NCBI RefSeq assembly: GCF_964204645.1 | Contig: NC_134029.1 | Location: 2,675,001-2,739,000 of the forward strand | DNA from: Tubulanus polymorphus | Taxonomy: Eukaryota; Nemertea; Palaeonemertea; Tubulaniformes; Tubulanidae | DNA: 64,000 nucleotides | Reading direction: 5' to 3' | In this document: positions 42,119-54,675 of the stretch, one piece after another | Position numbering within the stretch: the stretch's first letter is position 1 | How the letters are laid out: each line of letters begins with the position of its first letter | Position numbers and translations under genes: made by a program | The notes under the pieces: generated by a model | Told to the model about the DNA's origin: nothing | Seen by the model: only the letters and a program-made list of their open reading frames with translations | Database searches by the model: none

Positions 42119-44723
42119 ATGTATTCTCGTAATCTTATCCTTCTCAGCTTCGTCGTTTATTTCCATTCGACTTCAGCTTGTAAATGTGTACCACCAGCTA
42201 TAGAACAGGCTTGCACTTCGAATTTCAGTAAGTATCTAATTAGAATAGAAAGAGTACCAGATAGATTTAGTGTGAAAATGTTGATCGAGTAGAATTGTAT
42301 CGTGGTTGTTACAAAAACGTCCCTTTTTTCACAGGTTTTCTGTTAATATATCTATAAGTTTACTTTTCACTGTAATACCAACTACTTTTAAAAGCTGGTT
42401 CTGCTAAACAAATTCGTTCTAAAACTAGTTTTCGAAACACTCCTGAAATATTGAATTGAATTGTATATTGTATACTATCAATAAATTAACCTTACACTCT
42501 CTTACACTCTGTCAATACGTATGACAGGTTTTATACGTATATATATATATATACCTGAACTCGTACTTGGAATACAGTGTTATATACGTTACGCTTTTAA
42601 TAAGTGCGGCCAAAGTCGGATATAGCATAGTATAGTGCCTTGGCGTAGAGTTAATAAGTTGTGCGGTTAACGTATCAGCGCATTAATACATTGGCGCATG
42701 AATACATTGATAATTGGGTATTAACCGCGGCAAAGGAACAGTTCATTTACACGTTGACCGACGACTAGTGACAGTTGACTACTGTTGGTTGTTTGTTGGT
42801 TGGCCCAGTGGAGAGGTGATAGAGTGCATATTTCACCCGCTGGTTGACGGCCGACGGATGACACGATGCAATGTTGTCGCCAATGTATGTACAAGGATCG
42901 TGGCGACAGAGACGATAGAGTGTATAGACCTATATCATCCGCTGGTTGACGGTCGACGGATGACACGTCGCAATGTTGTCGCCAATGTATGTACAAGGAT
43001 CGTGGGTTGACTGGTTGACGGGTGACCACACAACACAAACAAACAAGAGAAGTAAATCTAAACCGAAACAGTAAACTATAAGAATCAGCTACGAAAGTTT
43101 CATTTTTGATTTTGAAAAAAGAGCCGTCACGTATCGACGTCGTTCTGTAGCAATGTGAACAATGCCATATTTCACCGTCCCCACAGTTGGTTTTTTGGAG
43201 GCGCATCTCACGTTGACAGTGCTGAAAATAAATAATGAATCTCCTGTGATTTTGAAGGCTCGACCGTGTTGAAACTAATATCAGAGAACTGGAATTGACT
43301 AAAGAAAAATAGAAATGCAATTTCTATTTTAAGTATGGGGTTTATCATGTGTTTGGTCACGTGGTGTGTTTGGTGTTTAAGGTTAATAGATCGTTAATAG
43401 TTAATTTGTTGGTTGGTAGATACGTCGACACGTTGGCACATGGAATGTTAATGACTGGCGATTTGAATGTGTCGACATGACAACTTTCTTTGGGATACAC
43501 ATAAACCGAAGAACTCAGTAAGCATACGCGAAGGAACTATACTATGCAATACCCTACTTGAGCCATAAGTGCTTTGTGTTCCAAACTGAAACGATGATGT
43601 CTACAAAATCCTTAGCGATCGTGGTCGTTATTTTGGCAATGACGATGGTTAAATCTATCGATAGTTGTTCGTCGTTGAGTGATATGTGTACTGCGAATTT
43701 CAGTAAGTAAATATCTGTTGTTATCGTATGATAACGGATAACTCTAGGGTATAAGATTGTGTGTGTTTTTTTGCCATTTACTATTGAGTTTATAGAAAAA
43801 GATTTGAATTTCTAAATCATAATCTAATATATCTCTCCCTGTATATTCACATTAATACCATTATCTTTGCAGCGATTCGAGTGAAAATTATATCCTCAAA
43901 TGGAACGGTCGATTCGAACCCACCATCAAGTGGTAATATCGTATATAATGTCAACCTTATTAGTGTATATAGGGTATGTAAAAGTTCACCTTTAATGTAT
44001 TCTTCAGACGCATTTGATAAAATATGCAAACGGTATATATCTAAACACTGAGTTGGACCCTGGATTCTAAAACGTTTTAGAATCCATGGTTAGACATTCC
44101 GAAAACAGTTTTTGAATCAAGGTCTCCAAAGCCAATTTTGATTAAACAACAACCATTCTAAGACCATTTCCAGACTAAAAAGAAAAAAACATTTAGTGCT
44201 CTTCTGGGGCTGGTTTTATCGATTGCTACGTATTATCTTGAATCCGGAATTAACTGAAAATGCATTGAGTTAATCCTCGGAGCAAAGTTAAACAGTCCCT
44301 GTTGATTTGACCTACAGTGCCCGATATTCATACCCGATTATAACTTTTTTCAGTGGCACAGCGACCACCCAAGAACGGTTAACACCATTTCAACACCCAG
44401 TTCAAGTGCCGCATGTGGAGTAAGATTGCCATTGGGTTCCGGCAAAATATTAATGGGTAAACATCTTATGTTCTTAACATAAAGTCGTATCTATACTAAT
44501 AAAATCGAGCCCGATAATTCGTTTTCTTTCCGTTTCAGGAGGTTTTTACAAGTCCCAAGCCCAGGTTCACTCGTGCTCCTACAAGGCTGATTGGTCAACA
44601 GAAGAGGAAACTGAAATCTATAAGACTCTTCAGAAATGTGGAGCCGACCTGAACAGATCAAAACTGACTTGGACCGTTTTTATCGCTCTCTTCGTTTGGA
44701 TAACGTTTTTGAACCAGAAATAG
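42119..44723 (+). CDS. TIMP: TIMP-like (netrin/NTR-fold) metalloproteinase inhibitor, first exon 1a
   Basis: Coding exons 42119-42227 (1a), 43873-43973, 44354-44456, 44539-44723; 498 nt, 165 residues, phases 1/0/1. Exon 1a gives a 20-residue signal peptide with a clear cleavage site (STSA|C), so the mature chain starts CKCVPPAIEQAC. Free N-terminal Cys in a CxCxP motif is the active ridge of TIMPs, which enters the metalloproteinase active site. Later blocks also fit the N-terminal TIMP domain: TIRVKIIS, YNVNLISVYR, TPSSSAACGV, KILMGG, VHSCSYKADWS and a final QKCG. That gives six cysteines, as needed for the three N-TIMP disulfides. The second TIMP domain is absent. Instead the chain ends in a hydrophobic stretch (WTVFIALFVWITF), suggesting a membrane or GPI anchor. 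A TIMP-related NTR protein without inhibitory activity is the alternative. Confidence 0.82.
42818..43005 (+). repeat. Two-copy tandem repeat between the two TIMP first exons
   Basis: Copies at 42818-42903 and 42914-43005 share GATAGAGTG at the start, the block GCTGGTTGACGG, and GCAATGTTGTCGCCAATGTA at the end. No coding meaning is apparent. Confidence 0.75.
43594..43702 (+). CDS. TIMP: Alternative first coding exon 1b of the TIMP-like gene
   Basis: A second signal-peptide exon 1.4 kb after exon 1a and only 170 bp before the shared exon 2. It is 109 nt like exon 1a, ends in phase 1, and the last codons and donor are nearly the same (TSNF and TANF, each before A|GTAAGT). It has two adjacent ATG codons, then a hydrophobic run (IVVVILAMTMV). 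The predicted mature start is about CSSLSDMC. It keeps the first and last N-terminal Cys but has Ser for the third-position Cys, no Pro, and is four residues shorter. It joins exon 2 in frame. No separate downstream exon set exists for exon 1a, so these look like alternative first exons of one gene. Confidence 0.72.
44061..44086. repeat. Perfect 26-bp palindrome
   Basis: Starts TGGATTCTAAAAC and continues as its exact reverse complement, with no loop. It lies in the intron between exons 2 and 3 of the TIMP-like gene. Confidence 0.9.
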
Positions 44724-45004
44724 AGATATTCACTATAGAATTTCACTCTATGGATTAAGTACAATACATGCACTATTTATATATGTTAAGACTGTGATAA
44801 AAAAAATTTTGAGAGGTTGCCAATATTCCGCCCAACGTTACGGAGAATTGTCCTGCTCTTATTTGATATATGTACATGTTATAAATGGCTTTTCATAGAT
44901 TCGGTTTATTACAAAAGTTTTTACAAAAGAATCTTTTCCACAACAAATTTTTTCTAAAGAAATACGCATATGTATATACATCAAAGATGAAAAGATATTT
45001 TTTG

Positions 45005-45010
45005 AATAAA
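45005..45010 (+). terminator. Candidate poly(A) signal for the TIMP-like gene
   Basis: AATAAA 280 nt after the stop codon of the TIMP-like gene. Confidence 0.35.
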
Positions 45011-45179
45011 CTTTGAATTGAATGAGAAAAAAATTGAGAGTTGAATTGATAACTGATCCACTGGAAAATATATGACTGATAAACGATCTCACTAGCTTTT
45101 GACATTTCTATTGATGGCATAAACATGATAGATCAAGGCGAATTAATGATAACCTTTTGTAATTGGTGATAAGGTGATG

Positions 45180-45566
45180 CCTCTCCCTCTCCCTCTCCCT
45201 CTCCCTCTCCCTCTCCCTCTCCCTCTCCCTCTCCCTCTCCCTCTCCCTCTCCCTCTCCCTCTCCCTCTCCCTCTCCCTCTCCCTCTCCCTCTCCCTCTCC
45301 CTCTCCCTCTCCCTCTCCCTCTCCCTCTCCCTCTCCCTCTCCCTCTCCCTCTCCCTCTCCCTCTCCCTCTCCCTCTCCCTCTCCCTCTCCCTCTCCCTCT
45401 CCCTCTCCCTCTCCCTCTCCCTCTCCCTCTCCCTCTCCCTCTCCCTCTCCCTCTCCCTCTCCCTCTCCCTCTCCCTCTCCCTCTCCCTCTCCCTCTCCCT
45501 CTCCCTCTCCCTCTCCCTCTCCCTCTCCCTAACCCTCTCCCTCTCCCTCTCCCTCTCCCTCTCCCT
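45180..45566 (+). repeat. (CCCTCT)n hexamer array with telomere-type variants
   Basis: About 64 units of a 6-bp repeat, 460 bp after the TIMP-like gene. Two units read CCCTAA, one inside (about 45527-45532) and one at the right edge, matching the C-strand of the TTAGGG telomere repeat. Confidence 0.93.
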
Positions 45567-47874
45567 AAAACGTTCAAGACTTCCTACCGAAAACCGGGGA
45601 TCGATAATAATTACTTGTGAGTATAAATCACGACCCATCTACAATGATATAATCACAGAACAGCCAGTAATTTGCTGAAGGGAATATTGGCAAAATAATC
45701 CGCCGTATGAGATACAAAACTGGTTCCATTCATCAGGAAAATGCTTCGGACCAGAGCAAAAGCAATTTCAAGACCTTTTTGCGCATATCCGTGTTATTGA
45801 ATGGGCCGTAAGGAATGATAAAAACGCAGATACAGATAAAAAATAATTGAATAAGATCGTATTGAGTTACCAATTATACAACAGAATATTCCATCTAAGA
45901 ATGAATTTCTGAAAAAAAAGATGTCTGCGCAACATCCATAAGACTTGACCGTTTGTCACGTGTAAACCATCGACCAATCGATAGTAACACGATATGACTC
46001 CTGGTCGCACGTGACTGGTGGTTCGGGTAACCCCTAATACTAATTACCGGCACGTATCGCGCGTCAACTGTAAGATAATAGAGTCGCATCTGTTCTATAT
46101 ACAGTGTGGTCGTACTAATTAACGCTATACCTCGATAAGACAATAGCGGCTACTGTTACACGTATCAAATATCACATGCTTTCTCTGCATCTATATACGT
46201 ATGATGGTTATTCTCTTTATGAACGTGGGAACGAAGGTCACCGAAACTGCCTAGAATTATCAATACTTTCATATAAAACTTGAATTTTCATTAACGCGGT
46301 ATCCATGTCCGCTGATGTGACGACAATCTCCCAAATTGAATGAGAACCAAACAACGTTTAACGTTAGGAATGCTCGACTGTCACAAACGTGATTTCGGTG
46401 TTTGAATTTCGACTTTTTGAACAAGCAAGCTAAATATTCGCTTATACTTCTATGATATACTACAACTGACTAATCAAGAAGGTGAAGTTTGATCTGCAGA
46501 CAGTTTTCGATCGATCCGCGCGATGTTCTAAATGTGTGGTTTGTGTGTATAGTTCATATCTCGCTATATTCGTGTGACATTGTAACATGGTATTACAGTG
46601 TCAATGGAGACGGGGATTATACGCCGGATTATCTCCGCCTAAGCGGATTAACTGTAATGAGATTTGCTAATATGTTTGATGTGTCACCAATGCGACAGTG
46701 CACGGCATTGTCTCTATACAGTCGGGCTCAGTAACACAGTACCCCCATTAGCACCGATCCAGATCCCGAGTTCAGACAAAAAATCGAACTTCTTAAAAGA
46801 GTTTCATTCTTTTGATTTTCAGATCAAATGGAAATTAAACTGATCGAACACCCGGCTAGGTAACCGTCTAAATCGATTCGCCCTCCGGGTTTTTTCCTGA
46901 TTTGATATGCGATGTTATTACCACGGTGAACTCCTTTTGAACCCGGTGACATCCACGAGACGAGATCCCACAGTTCTACACACGTATATACATCAAAACT
47001 CGCAATAAGCTAAGATACCAAAATTTGTAAAATAAGACAATGAGTCGTAACACGTCTACATGCGACAAGTAAAGTGAAGGTCGACTAAGTTGAGTGAAAT
47101 GTATTCGGGGGTAGTTAACAACAGCCCCCCCCCTGCTCTTGTACTGCACTCTACCAGAAACATGTTTTGATGATTCATAAGGATATAGAGAGGATAGGGG
47201 ATACACGCGTAAGAAAGAGGAAGGCTAATCCCATCCAGTTTTACTCAACCCGATTTTCCGCTGATAATCTGGTAACGGTGATGTTCTGGCCAATTAAATC
47301 ATGTCCTTGGTTGACTCGGAAAATTGCTATTTCTTCGTCTTGATGAGTCAGCGATTTTACAATTGACACACAACACACATATTATCCCCCCCTCGCGAAT
47401 ATCTCTTGATTACTTGTTCTTTTGTCATCACTGGTTTGTCAGTGACAGACTAAAATCAGAATTCTGGCCTGTCGTTTTCCCTAATTTTTGTTGTATTTTT
47501 ATCACACGTAGAATCTTCCAGCGAACACGTAAATACACGCTATCGCTCAAAACAATCGTACAAAATCAATTTCTCTATCAAATCGTATTTGTATCCATTC
47601 GTTCGACAAAAGTTAGATTTTTTCAAATGAAATATAAACCACGCGTAAACTCCGGAGATATTGCGAATCGAAAATCTATGGAAGCGATGATAAATATAAA
47701 CCAAATTTTTCGATTAAGAATGAAAATAATGTATTGATACGAACGATTTCAGGGTCCTATTCTCCTCAGTTTGGTGAAAAACAAGTGAATCAAACGAATA
47801 AAAACTATACAGATTTATGTGCAGTAGTTTTATTTTTGCAGTAGTTTTATTCATTTGATGCTCATGTATTTCAC

Positions 47875-47915
47875 CTGATGAGGGAGAGAGATACGATCCC
47901 GAAAACGTTAGCGTC
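47875..47915 (+). ncRNA. Hammerhead-ribozyme-like motif (probably decayed)
   Basis: CTGATGA, a GGGA/TCCC hairpin with an 11-nt loop, GAAA, a 2-3 bp helix with TTAG loop, then GTC: the order of a type I hammerhead core with a minimal stem III, as found in Penelope-like retroelements and retrozymes. There is one extra A after GAAA (position 905 of the 47-kb block, i.e. 47905), and I find no convincing stem I pairing, so activity is doubtful. It more likely marks a retroelement relic. Confidence 0.4.
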
Positions 47916-48641
47916 AATCAAACGGTTTTTACTCATTAGAGGTTTACCCGAACTTTCTACCTTCGATTTATTTTGAATCTTGTTTTATTTTTGTCGTCTG
48001 AAAAATTTTGCCGTTTCGCTTTATGTCAAATGTTCGTTCGAGCAATTAAAGAAATGTGTAACTTATATTCGAGAATAAAATGCTTCTGGCTGTTGTTTCC
48101 GTGCGTGTGTGTGTGACTTCTCTCCATTTTTATCCGATGTTAAGAAGCTAAAGCTTGGCAAGCCCCGAGTGCCGTGTAATCATCTATAACGTCACACGGA
48201 GCGCCAATAAGAGACACAGTTTCTCTAGATCCACTGGTTGTATGTATAGTTACTCACTGGTTCTCGCGACCATCAGCTACACGCGTTGCGACACAGTACA
48301 CAGTCACCCCCAGTCACCGCGGTGAAACGCTAAACAAACCTACTGCTTCGTGAAAACTTTATCACAGACTGTCGGATAAGAGCTTCACGCAGATACGCAC
48401 CTGCGTTGTAGTTTTTGTGAATATCCAGGATAACTATCTATATATTCGTTCACGATAAGAAGGTAAGTTTTGAATTCTAGATTTTAAAAGTTTGTTATCG
48501 CGAAACTTAAGCCACAATCATACGAGCGTTTTTTTAACCCGGGGAAAATATGGCCCGTGTTAACCGTTCACACCGGCGGTGCCAAATGGGTCCGTGCCTG
48601 TTTGAAAAGAGCCAAAGTTGGCTCGACCAAAATGTCGGATC

Positions 48642-48705
48642 ATGCCCGTGCAAAATTGTAAGCAAGTAAATTAATGCCCGTGCAAAATTGTAAGCAAGTA
48701 AATTA
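48642..48705 (+). repeat. Exact 32-bp tandem duplication
   Basis: Two identical 32-bp copies starting ATGCCCGTGCAAAATTGTAA, at 48642-48673 and 48674-48705. Recent slippage in gene-free DNA. Confidence 0.9.
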
Positions 48706-51700
48706 ATCAAAACATTTAGCTACTGGTCACAATAGTGTTTTAATAGGTTTAGCATAATGTTTGTAGCCAATCTAACTAATGCATACATTAGATATTGAAA
48801 TAATGTCTTTGAATATTTTTGATTATATATATGTGCGGTGAGGTGTTCGTGAAGATATGATATAAGTATCTCGTGATTCTGAATTTACTGTTCAAGCACG
48901 TGGTGATTCGACAAATAGTCGCGTGTGTTTGAGCAGGAATCAAATAACGTCACAACTAATCGATGATTCTTCGTATCGAAATCAGATTCTACAGGTCAGC
49001 CTCTCTTCCTCGTCTCTCAGGATCACCTGACAACCAGTATTCCCGTCACTTAGTTCCATTAAACTTTTTATGATAGCACGACATCAGCTGTGTTGTTACC
49101 CATCGTCTAGCCAGAACCACGTCACGAGATGATTCATCACTGAAGATCCATCCGGTATATATCCCTTTAAAACAAAAAGTAAACATGTTAATGTTTTTGA
49201 GACCGAAGCGACTTCTTTAATGCATCGATGCATCGCGAAAAAACCCATTCAAAACGATATGACGTTTTTTCCCCTGAAATTCGCTGATGGTTCTGACAGC
49301 CTTTTTCCTTGTAGTTTCTGTGGTTCACTGGGTCTCGGGAAGATTTAATGAAATAGTAACGCATCGTAAAATGTTGAATACCGATAACTCGCGTCGAGCG
49401 CAATTCACAGATTCCCGTCAAACGGTTTTATATGGTATCCCTTTTAACGAGTCAGACACATCAATAATTGACGGTCTTCATTCCACCAATTAAACCCGTT
49501 CTATTAAACAGAAATTTCTAATCCGTCGCCCGTTAATGATTCAGAAAGTAAGACCCAGGAAGTTGAAAAATATTTTTAATGTGATTTCTATCATCTGCCT
49601 CCAGTAATCTTATGGTTTGTATTGCAACTGTGAATACAGGCAAGTGGACAATATTTGAAATATTTCATTGATATAGTAAGCGATTGAAAAATTAATGCGA
49701 CACGTGTCTTTGTCATTGTGTGCATGCGGAAATATCCCTCAGCATATCAGAGATATCTAAGACAAAATCCATCACAATTCCCTTATACTTTCTTTACACA
49801 GAGTGAACGTTAAATTATAGATAAAAGTGATTTTCTGATGACGGAGTCTTTGGTAAGTCTGATAGGATTGTTATTTGACTGTCGCCCGCTACAGATGCGA
49901 CAGATCAGTTGAAAGCTTTTGATTATCAAATCAAATCCATCCGAGCAATTCATCCGATATACACAAAGCCTTCGATTAATTATTTGGGAGAATCTAAGGC
50001 CTCACGTGCGACTAGCTCCGGACACGAAAAAAGAACCGGCAGGAAAATTCTTGTTCTTCACCAAGAGAGATCAATATTCTGGTGATGGAAGAAAATTAGG
50101 AAATATAGCCGCAAAGCAGCGATAACGTGTGTTCTGCCTAGTATCATCATACACATTCAAACTGTAAGGAATTATAGAAATTACAGCAACAAAATCGGAG
50201 CGTTCAGTGGGTACAAAATCCCGGACTCATCCCGATGAGATAAACCCACTGGACCGGTGACTCACGCGGTGTGTAAAGCTTAGTTCGGTCGGTTGAACTG
50301 TTATGCATTTAATGACTCCACCCATGGACATCGAAACCGTATCGGGAACCACTCGTGCTTCATTAGAATACAGCCCCGAGGTATACTTAATTAAAGCAGC
50401 ATCATCAAAGATATAGTTTTTAATTCATTAGCTCCAAAATCATTTCTTTCCAATCACCAGATTTAGAATCGAATTCATATATGATTCTGTGTAAAGTATG
50501 ACCAAATATGGTAGGGTATCTATAATCCGTCTGGTTTATATAAGGGTGTAATTGCGTGTATTAGGTTACTCCTGTATTATCTTAACCGCATCAGTTTCTG
50601 TTGATATCTAATATCACTGTTCGCATGCGTCTTTTAACCTTTCGATGTCTGTAATATGAAGGTAATTAGGCTTCTTTCTGATGCTGATGATGATATATAT
50701 TTCAAACTATAATCGCTTCGATTTTACAGTCTGTTCGCCACAACCTAGTCATTATTAAATCATTATACCAGGTATCGTGTGGACTTTGATCTCCGTTGGA
50801 TGCGTCAGAATTTCTACTAGTTATTGGTGTTTATATTACAGAATTCTAACGACTTCGATCGAATCTTAATTCGTGCAAGTTTTCACGCTCCGTTTACACG
50901 AGATCGCGTATAAATGAATGTATGTATTTTCGTTTTTTTTTTCCTCACAAAATAATGAAATGTCAGACAGCGAAGCACGAAAATCGTTACCGGAGAATTT
51001 TTTTCACTTCTGGAAAAACGATGTTAATATCGAGGAGCGTGTCCCTGACTGTTGTAAGTTATTTTTGTCGTCTATTTCATTTTTTTCTGGGAGAAAACGA
51101 AATTTGATGACTTTTGTGCTAATGAGCGAATCAGGAATATCGGATATTATTTCGATTCACTTGTGACACAAACGAAAAACGATGCTAATTCCGACGCTTT
51201 CGTTTTTTTCTTATGACGAGCGAGAAACGCGATAATTTTTGTGTTAATGAGATTTTTTGGTTCGCGCAAAAACATCGGCGATTTATTACGTGTATTCGGC
51301 GGCTGTCGTCGGTCGAGGCTTGGTGTAAATAAACAGAAAACTGAATTACTCTTAAAGTGGCCGAAAGCTTTGATGCCGCTGTTTCTGGAATAATGCTTCC
51401 TCTCATGAGAATACGGCATTTGGTGCTCGCTTTAGAAATCTACTAACAACTTCAGATAATAAGTCGGCTAACTATCTTCACTTCTTTCTCTCCCGAACGA
51501 CATTTATCGGCGTAACATCACGCGTCCATTAGGACTACGGTTCCGCTCCCCTCTCTATCGCTTCCCCCCTTATTCTCCTCCCTCTCCCTCTCCTCTTCTC
51601 TCCCCGCCCCACTCTCTTTAGGACATCGAGACAGCGCTGTATGGATTTTTCGATTAGCGGTGTCTTGATTCGTCAGAGAAAGCTCATTATTGTTCGGCAA

Positions 51701-54593
51701 CTAAGAAACTTTTCCGTAAATCAACCTTAGTTCTTTTTCTATGAGGACACGCGTAGAATTCTCTTCCCGAAAACCAATTCAGTGAAAAATCTCGGAAAAC
51801 ATCTCTTGACGAGTGTAAAGAAACACTTTTAACTTTTTAACGTTTTAAAAAAAATTTGACGTCAGAAAACACTGAAGTTACGTTTATTCAGTCGGCGACT
51901 CTTAATGTAATTTTCTTGGACTTTTCAGTTCTCAATCTATCGGTGAAGTTAGTTCTAACTGTACGTAGAGAAATCAAGCGTTTTTGTCTGTTTATTCTTC
52001 GGTGATTTTGGCCCGTAGGAAGCGCTCTATTTGAACGAATTACGGCGGCAATTGAGGTAAACCGTAATCAAATCACACTTTCCCGAGACGCAACGGGCGT
52101 TCGTTATTCTGGTCACGTGATCGCGACAACCGGTCTCGACTGACAGCTGACAATTTTACAGTTCATCTTTGATTGTCTGCAGTAGACGAAGCGACACGCT
52201 GAATCGAAGATGACGAATCGATGAATTTTGATATCGAATCAGAGTTGAAAATAATTCAAAGTTAGAAACGTGTTGAATTTTAAGTACGTATTATCGTGTA
52301 TTCTAAAAACCACCGCAGTAGCAAGATTCCCTTTTTTAGAAATATCGTCACGAAAATCAATTTCAAAATTAGATATAATTCACAGTCAGAATTGATTATT
52401 AATGAAGTTTCAGAAAAGTTACCGTGGATTGGATTCGAACCCGTGGCCATGATTTTACAAATATCTACCAAAGCCACAGTGGCTGTATAGTCAACGGAAT
52501 TCTTGTAGTAAACGAATCTAAACGAATGAGCGCTATTGTAATTCATTCTGTGTCACGTGTCATCGGAAACGTAACCTTTTCGATCACTTCAGAAGCGAGA
52601 GTCGCGTTATGCAATTCATGCCTTCGTTTCCATGTCCCGACTAATTAAATATGATTAATTAGCAACGAAAACTTCATCAACCAGGTACGCCGACGAACAT
52701 AATGGATACCGTCAGAAAATTAATTGAACCAATACGTCATATCCGGCGTCATATGAAATATACCGATACAGAATCGATTACTTTCAAATTCCCGGTTTCT
52801 ATATGATAACCGGTCACTGATTACCAGGGATAGGTCGTCGATTTATATCTAATGAAAATATATACAACTCTCAATATCGCGTCCCTAAAGCGTAATATTT
52901 TGTCTTTCTCGCGGTGGCCGTAAATCGAATTGGTTTTACTATCGCGTGTCGAGGTGATATTTTCCTCATTCGATTTTTATACGGTAGTCACGAAGTTACC
53001 ACGGCTTCGATCGTTCAGACCCGACGATGTTTAACGAATAGAAATACCCAGCTCCTTCCTGCGTCGGTTCTGAAGTGTTTGCGTGTCGCGTTTAGCAAGA
53101 AAATTGCGCTGCGCTGCTCACTTGATGATCACCCGGCTACAAGAAGAAAATCTGAGAGAAAAATTCGAACCAGATTTGTTTGAGAATGCGGCATCGCTTT
53201 ATCCTTATAATTACACATTGTCTGAATGTCAACGAAATCTAGAATGAAGAAGGTTATCATGGAAATATTAGTAAAACATAGCAGATCAATCCGTAATTCA
53301 CTTAAAAAGTTCTAGCTAACACCGCAAAACAACAGCACCCAGTTCAACAATTGTGAGTTAGGCTTTAAAGCTATGGAACTGCATCACTCACTGAATTGTC
53401 ACTATAGCTGTAAAATGGAAAACATATCTCTGAGTCGCAGAGTAGCAAATTGTCACTATAACTCTTACGAGTTACCAATGATCCACTTTCATATAATCAT
53501 TGTCGTCGCTGTAATGAAAAATACCCGTAATAAAATGTTGCACGACTGGCGTTAATTTACATGTGTAGTGCTTAACTTGATGTATTACTGATTAACAGTG
53601 CGGTATAAAAGTGATCAGCTCTTATAACAATGAAAGTCCACACATAGAAATAAATCATCTCTGTTCGCTACGTGTCTTCACCGAATTAGGCACCGATGAA
53701 TTGTTCATTGCAAAAACTTATACACAATCTAACGCATAACAGTTTGTTGTAATTATGTTGATTTATTGAAATAAACCGATGATTCTAAAATCAGCTTTTC
53801 TTCATCATTACATCATCACATCAGTATGCTGATCCAATACTGCAGCTCTAACTTCGCCTTAGATTCAAAGGTCCGCGCACCTCATCTTACGGGCGTCGCC
53901 GACCTGTGACTAAACTGTGAGATATGAATATAATTAAAACTATTACAATCTTCTATACAATAATGTTTAATTGTGTCTTACGAAATGCTTATTGCGATGG
54001 CGTTTATTTGCTTTAGTGTCTCCTATGAATTGAGAAATACGCATGTTTTACTATCTGGCCGAGCAATCCAGTTGACCCATTACTAAAACTTATAGTTCCT
54101 CGATCCGTTGACGAAACACTGTGTTTTAACGACGATTTGATAAAGTATTCCTATTAGTAATTCTGAAGATAACTATTCGGATCGGCGAGACGGTGAAGAA
54201 CTACTAGCTCAATAAAACTTTCGGATTTTACAATAATACTATCGCTGTTTGTACGAGTTCCGTTGATGACAATACGAGAGATTCAAGAAGCCGAGAGAGA
54301 CCAATATCAAGATTCGCTTTACGGTCTATCCACGGGATATAATACAATTCAGTGCCATTAATACAGCCGCGTCATAGAGAACCAAAAAATCTATCAGTGA
54401 TTTATAATTACTGCTGGTGTATTGGGCAGTATTGGCAGTAAAGGGTCGACCATCATCATTCATTCATGCTCGGTCAGTGCCGTAACAATGATAAATGAGG
54501 TAGGTACCATCGTGACGATATCCTACTCGACAGCACCTGTCAACCTTTATAACATGTAATAAACAGCAAGAACCGTGCTAAAGACGCTTATAC

Positions 54594-54594
<1 letters not shown>

Positions 54595-54672
<78 letters not shown>
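54595..54672 (+). repeat. (CGG)26 microsatellite
   Basis: 78 bp of pure CGG, an island of GC in AT-rich DNA. No promoter or gene could be tied to it. Confidence 0.95.

Positions 54673-54675
<3 letters not shown>

Noticed and set aside
50960-51053. Frame beginning MSDSEARKSLPENFF and ending at a GTAAGT donor
   Set aside because: Could be a first coding exon, but no downstream exon continuing in phase 1 was recognised.
52425-52490. GGTTCGAATCC on the minus strand, a perfect B-box-like tRNA motif
   Set aside because: The flanking arms do not pair as a T arm and no acceptor stem forms; at best an old SINE scrap.
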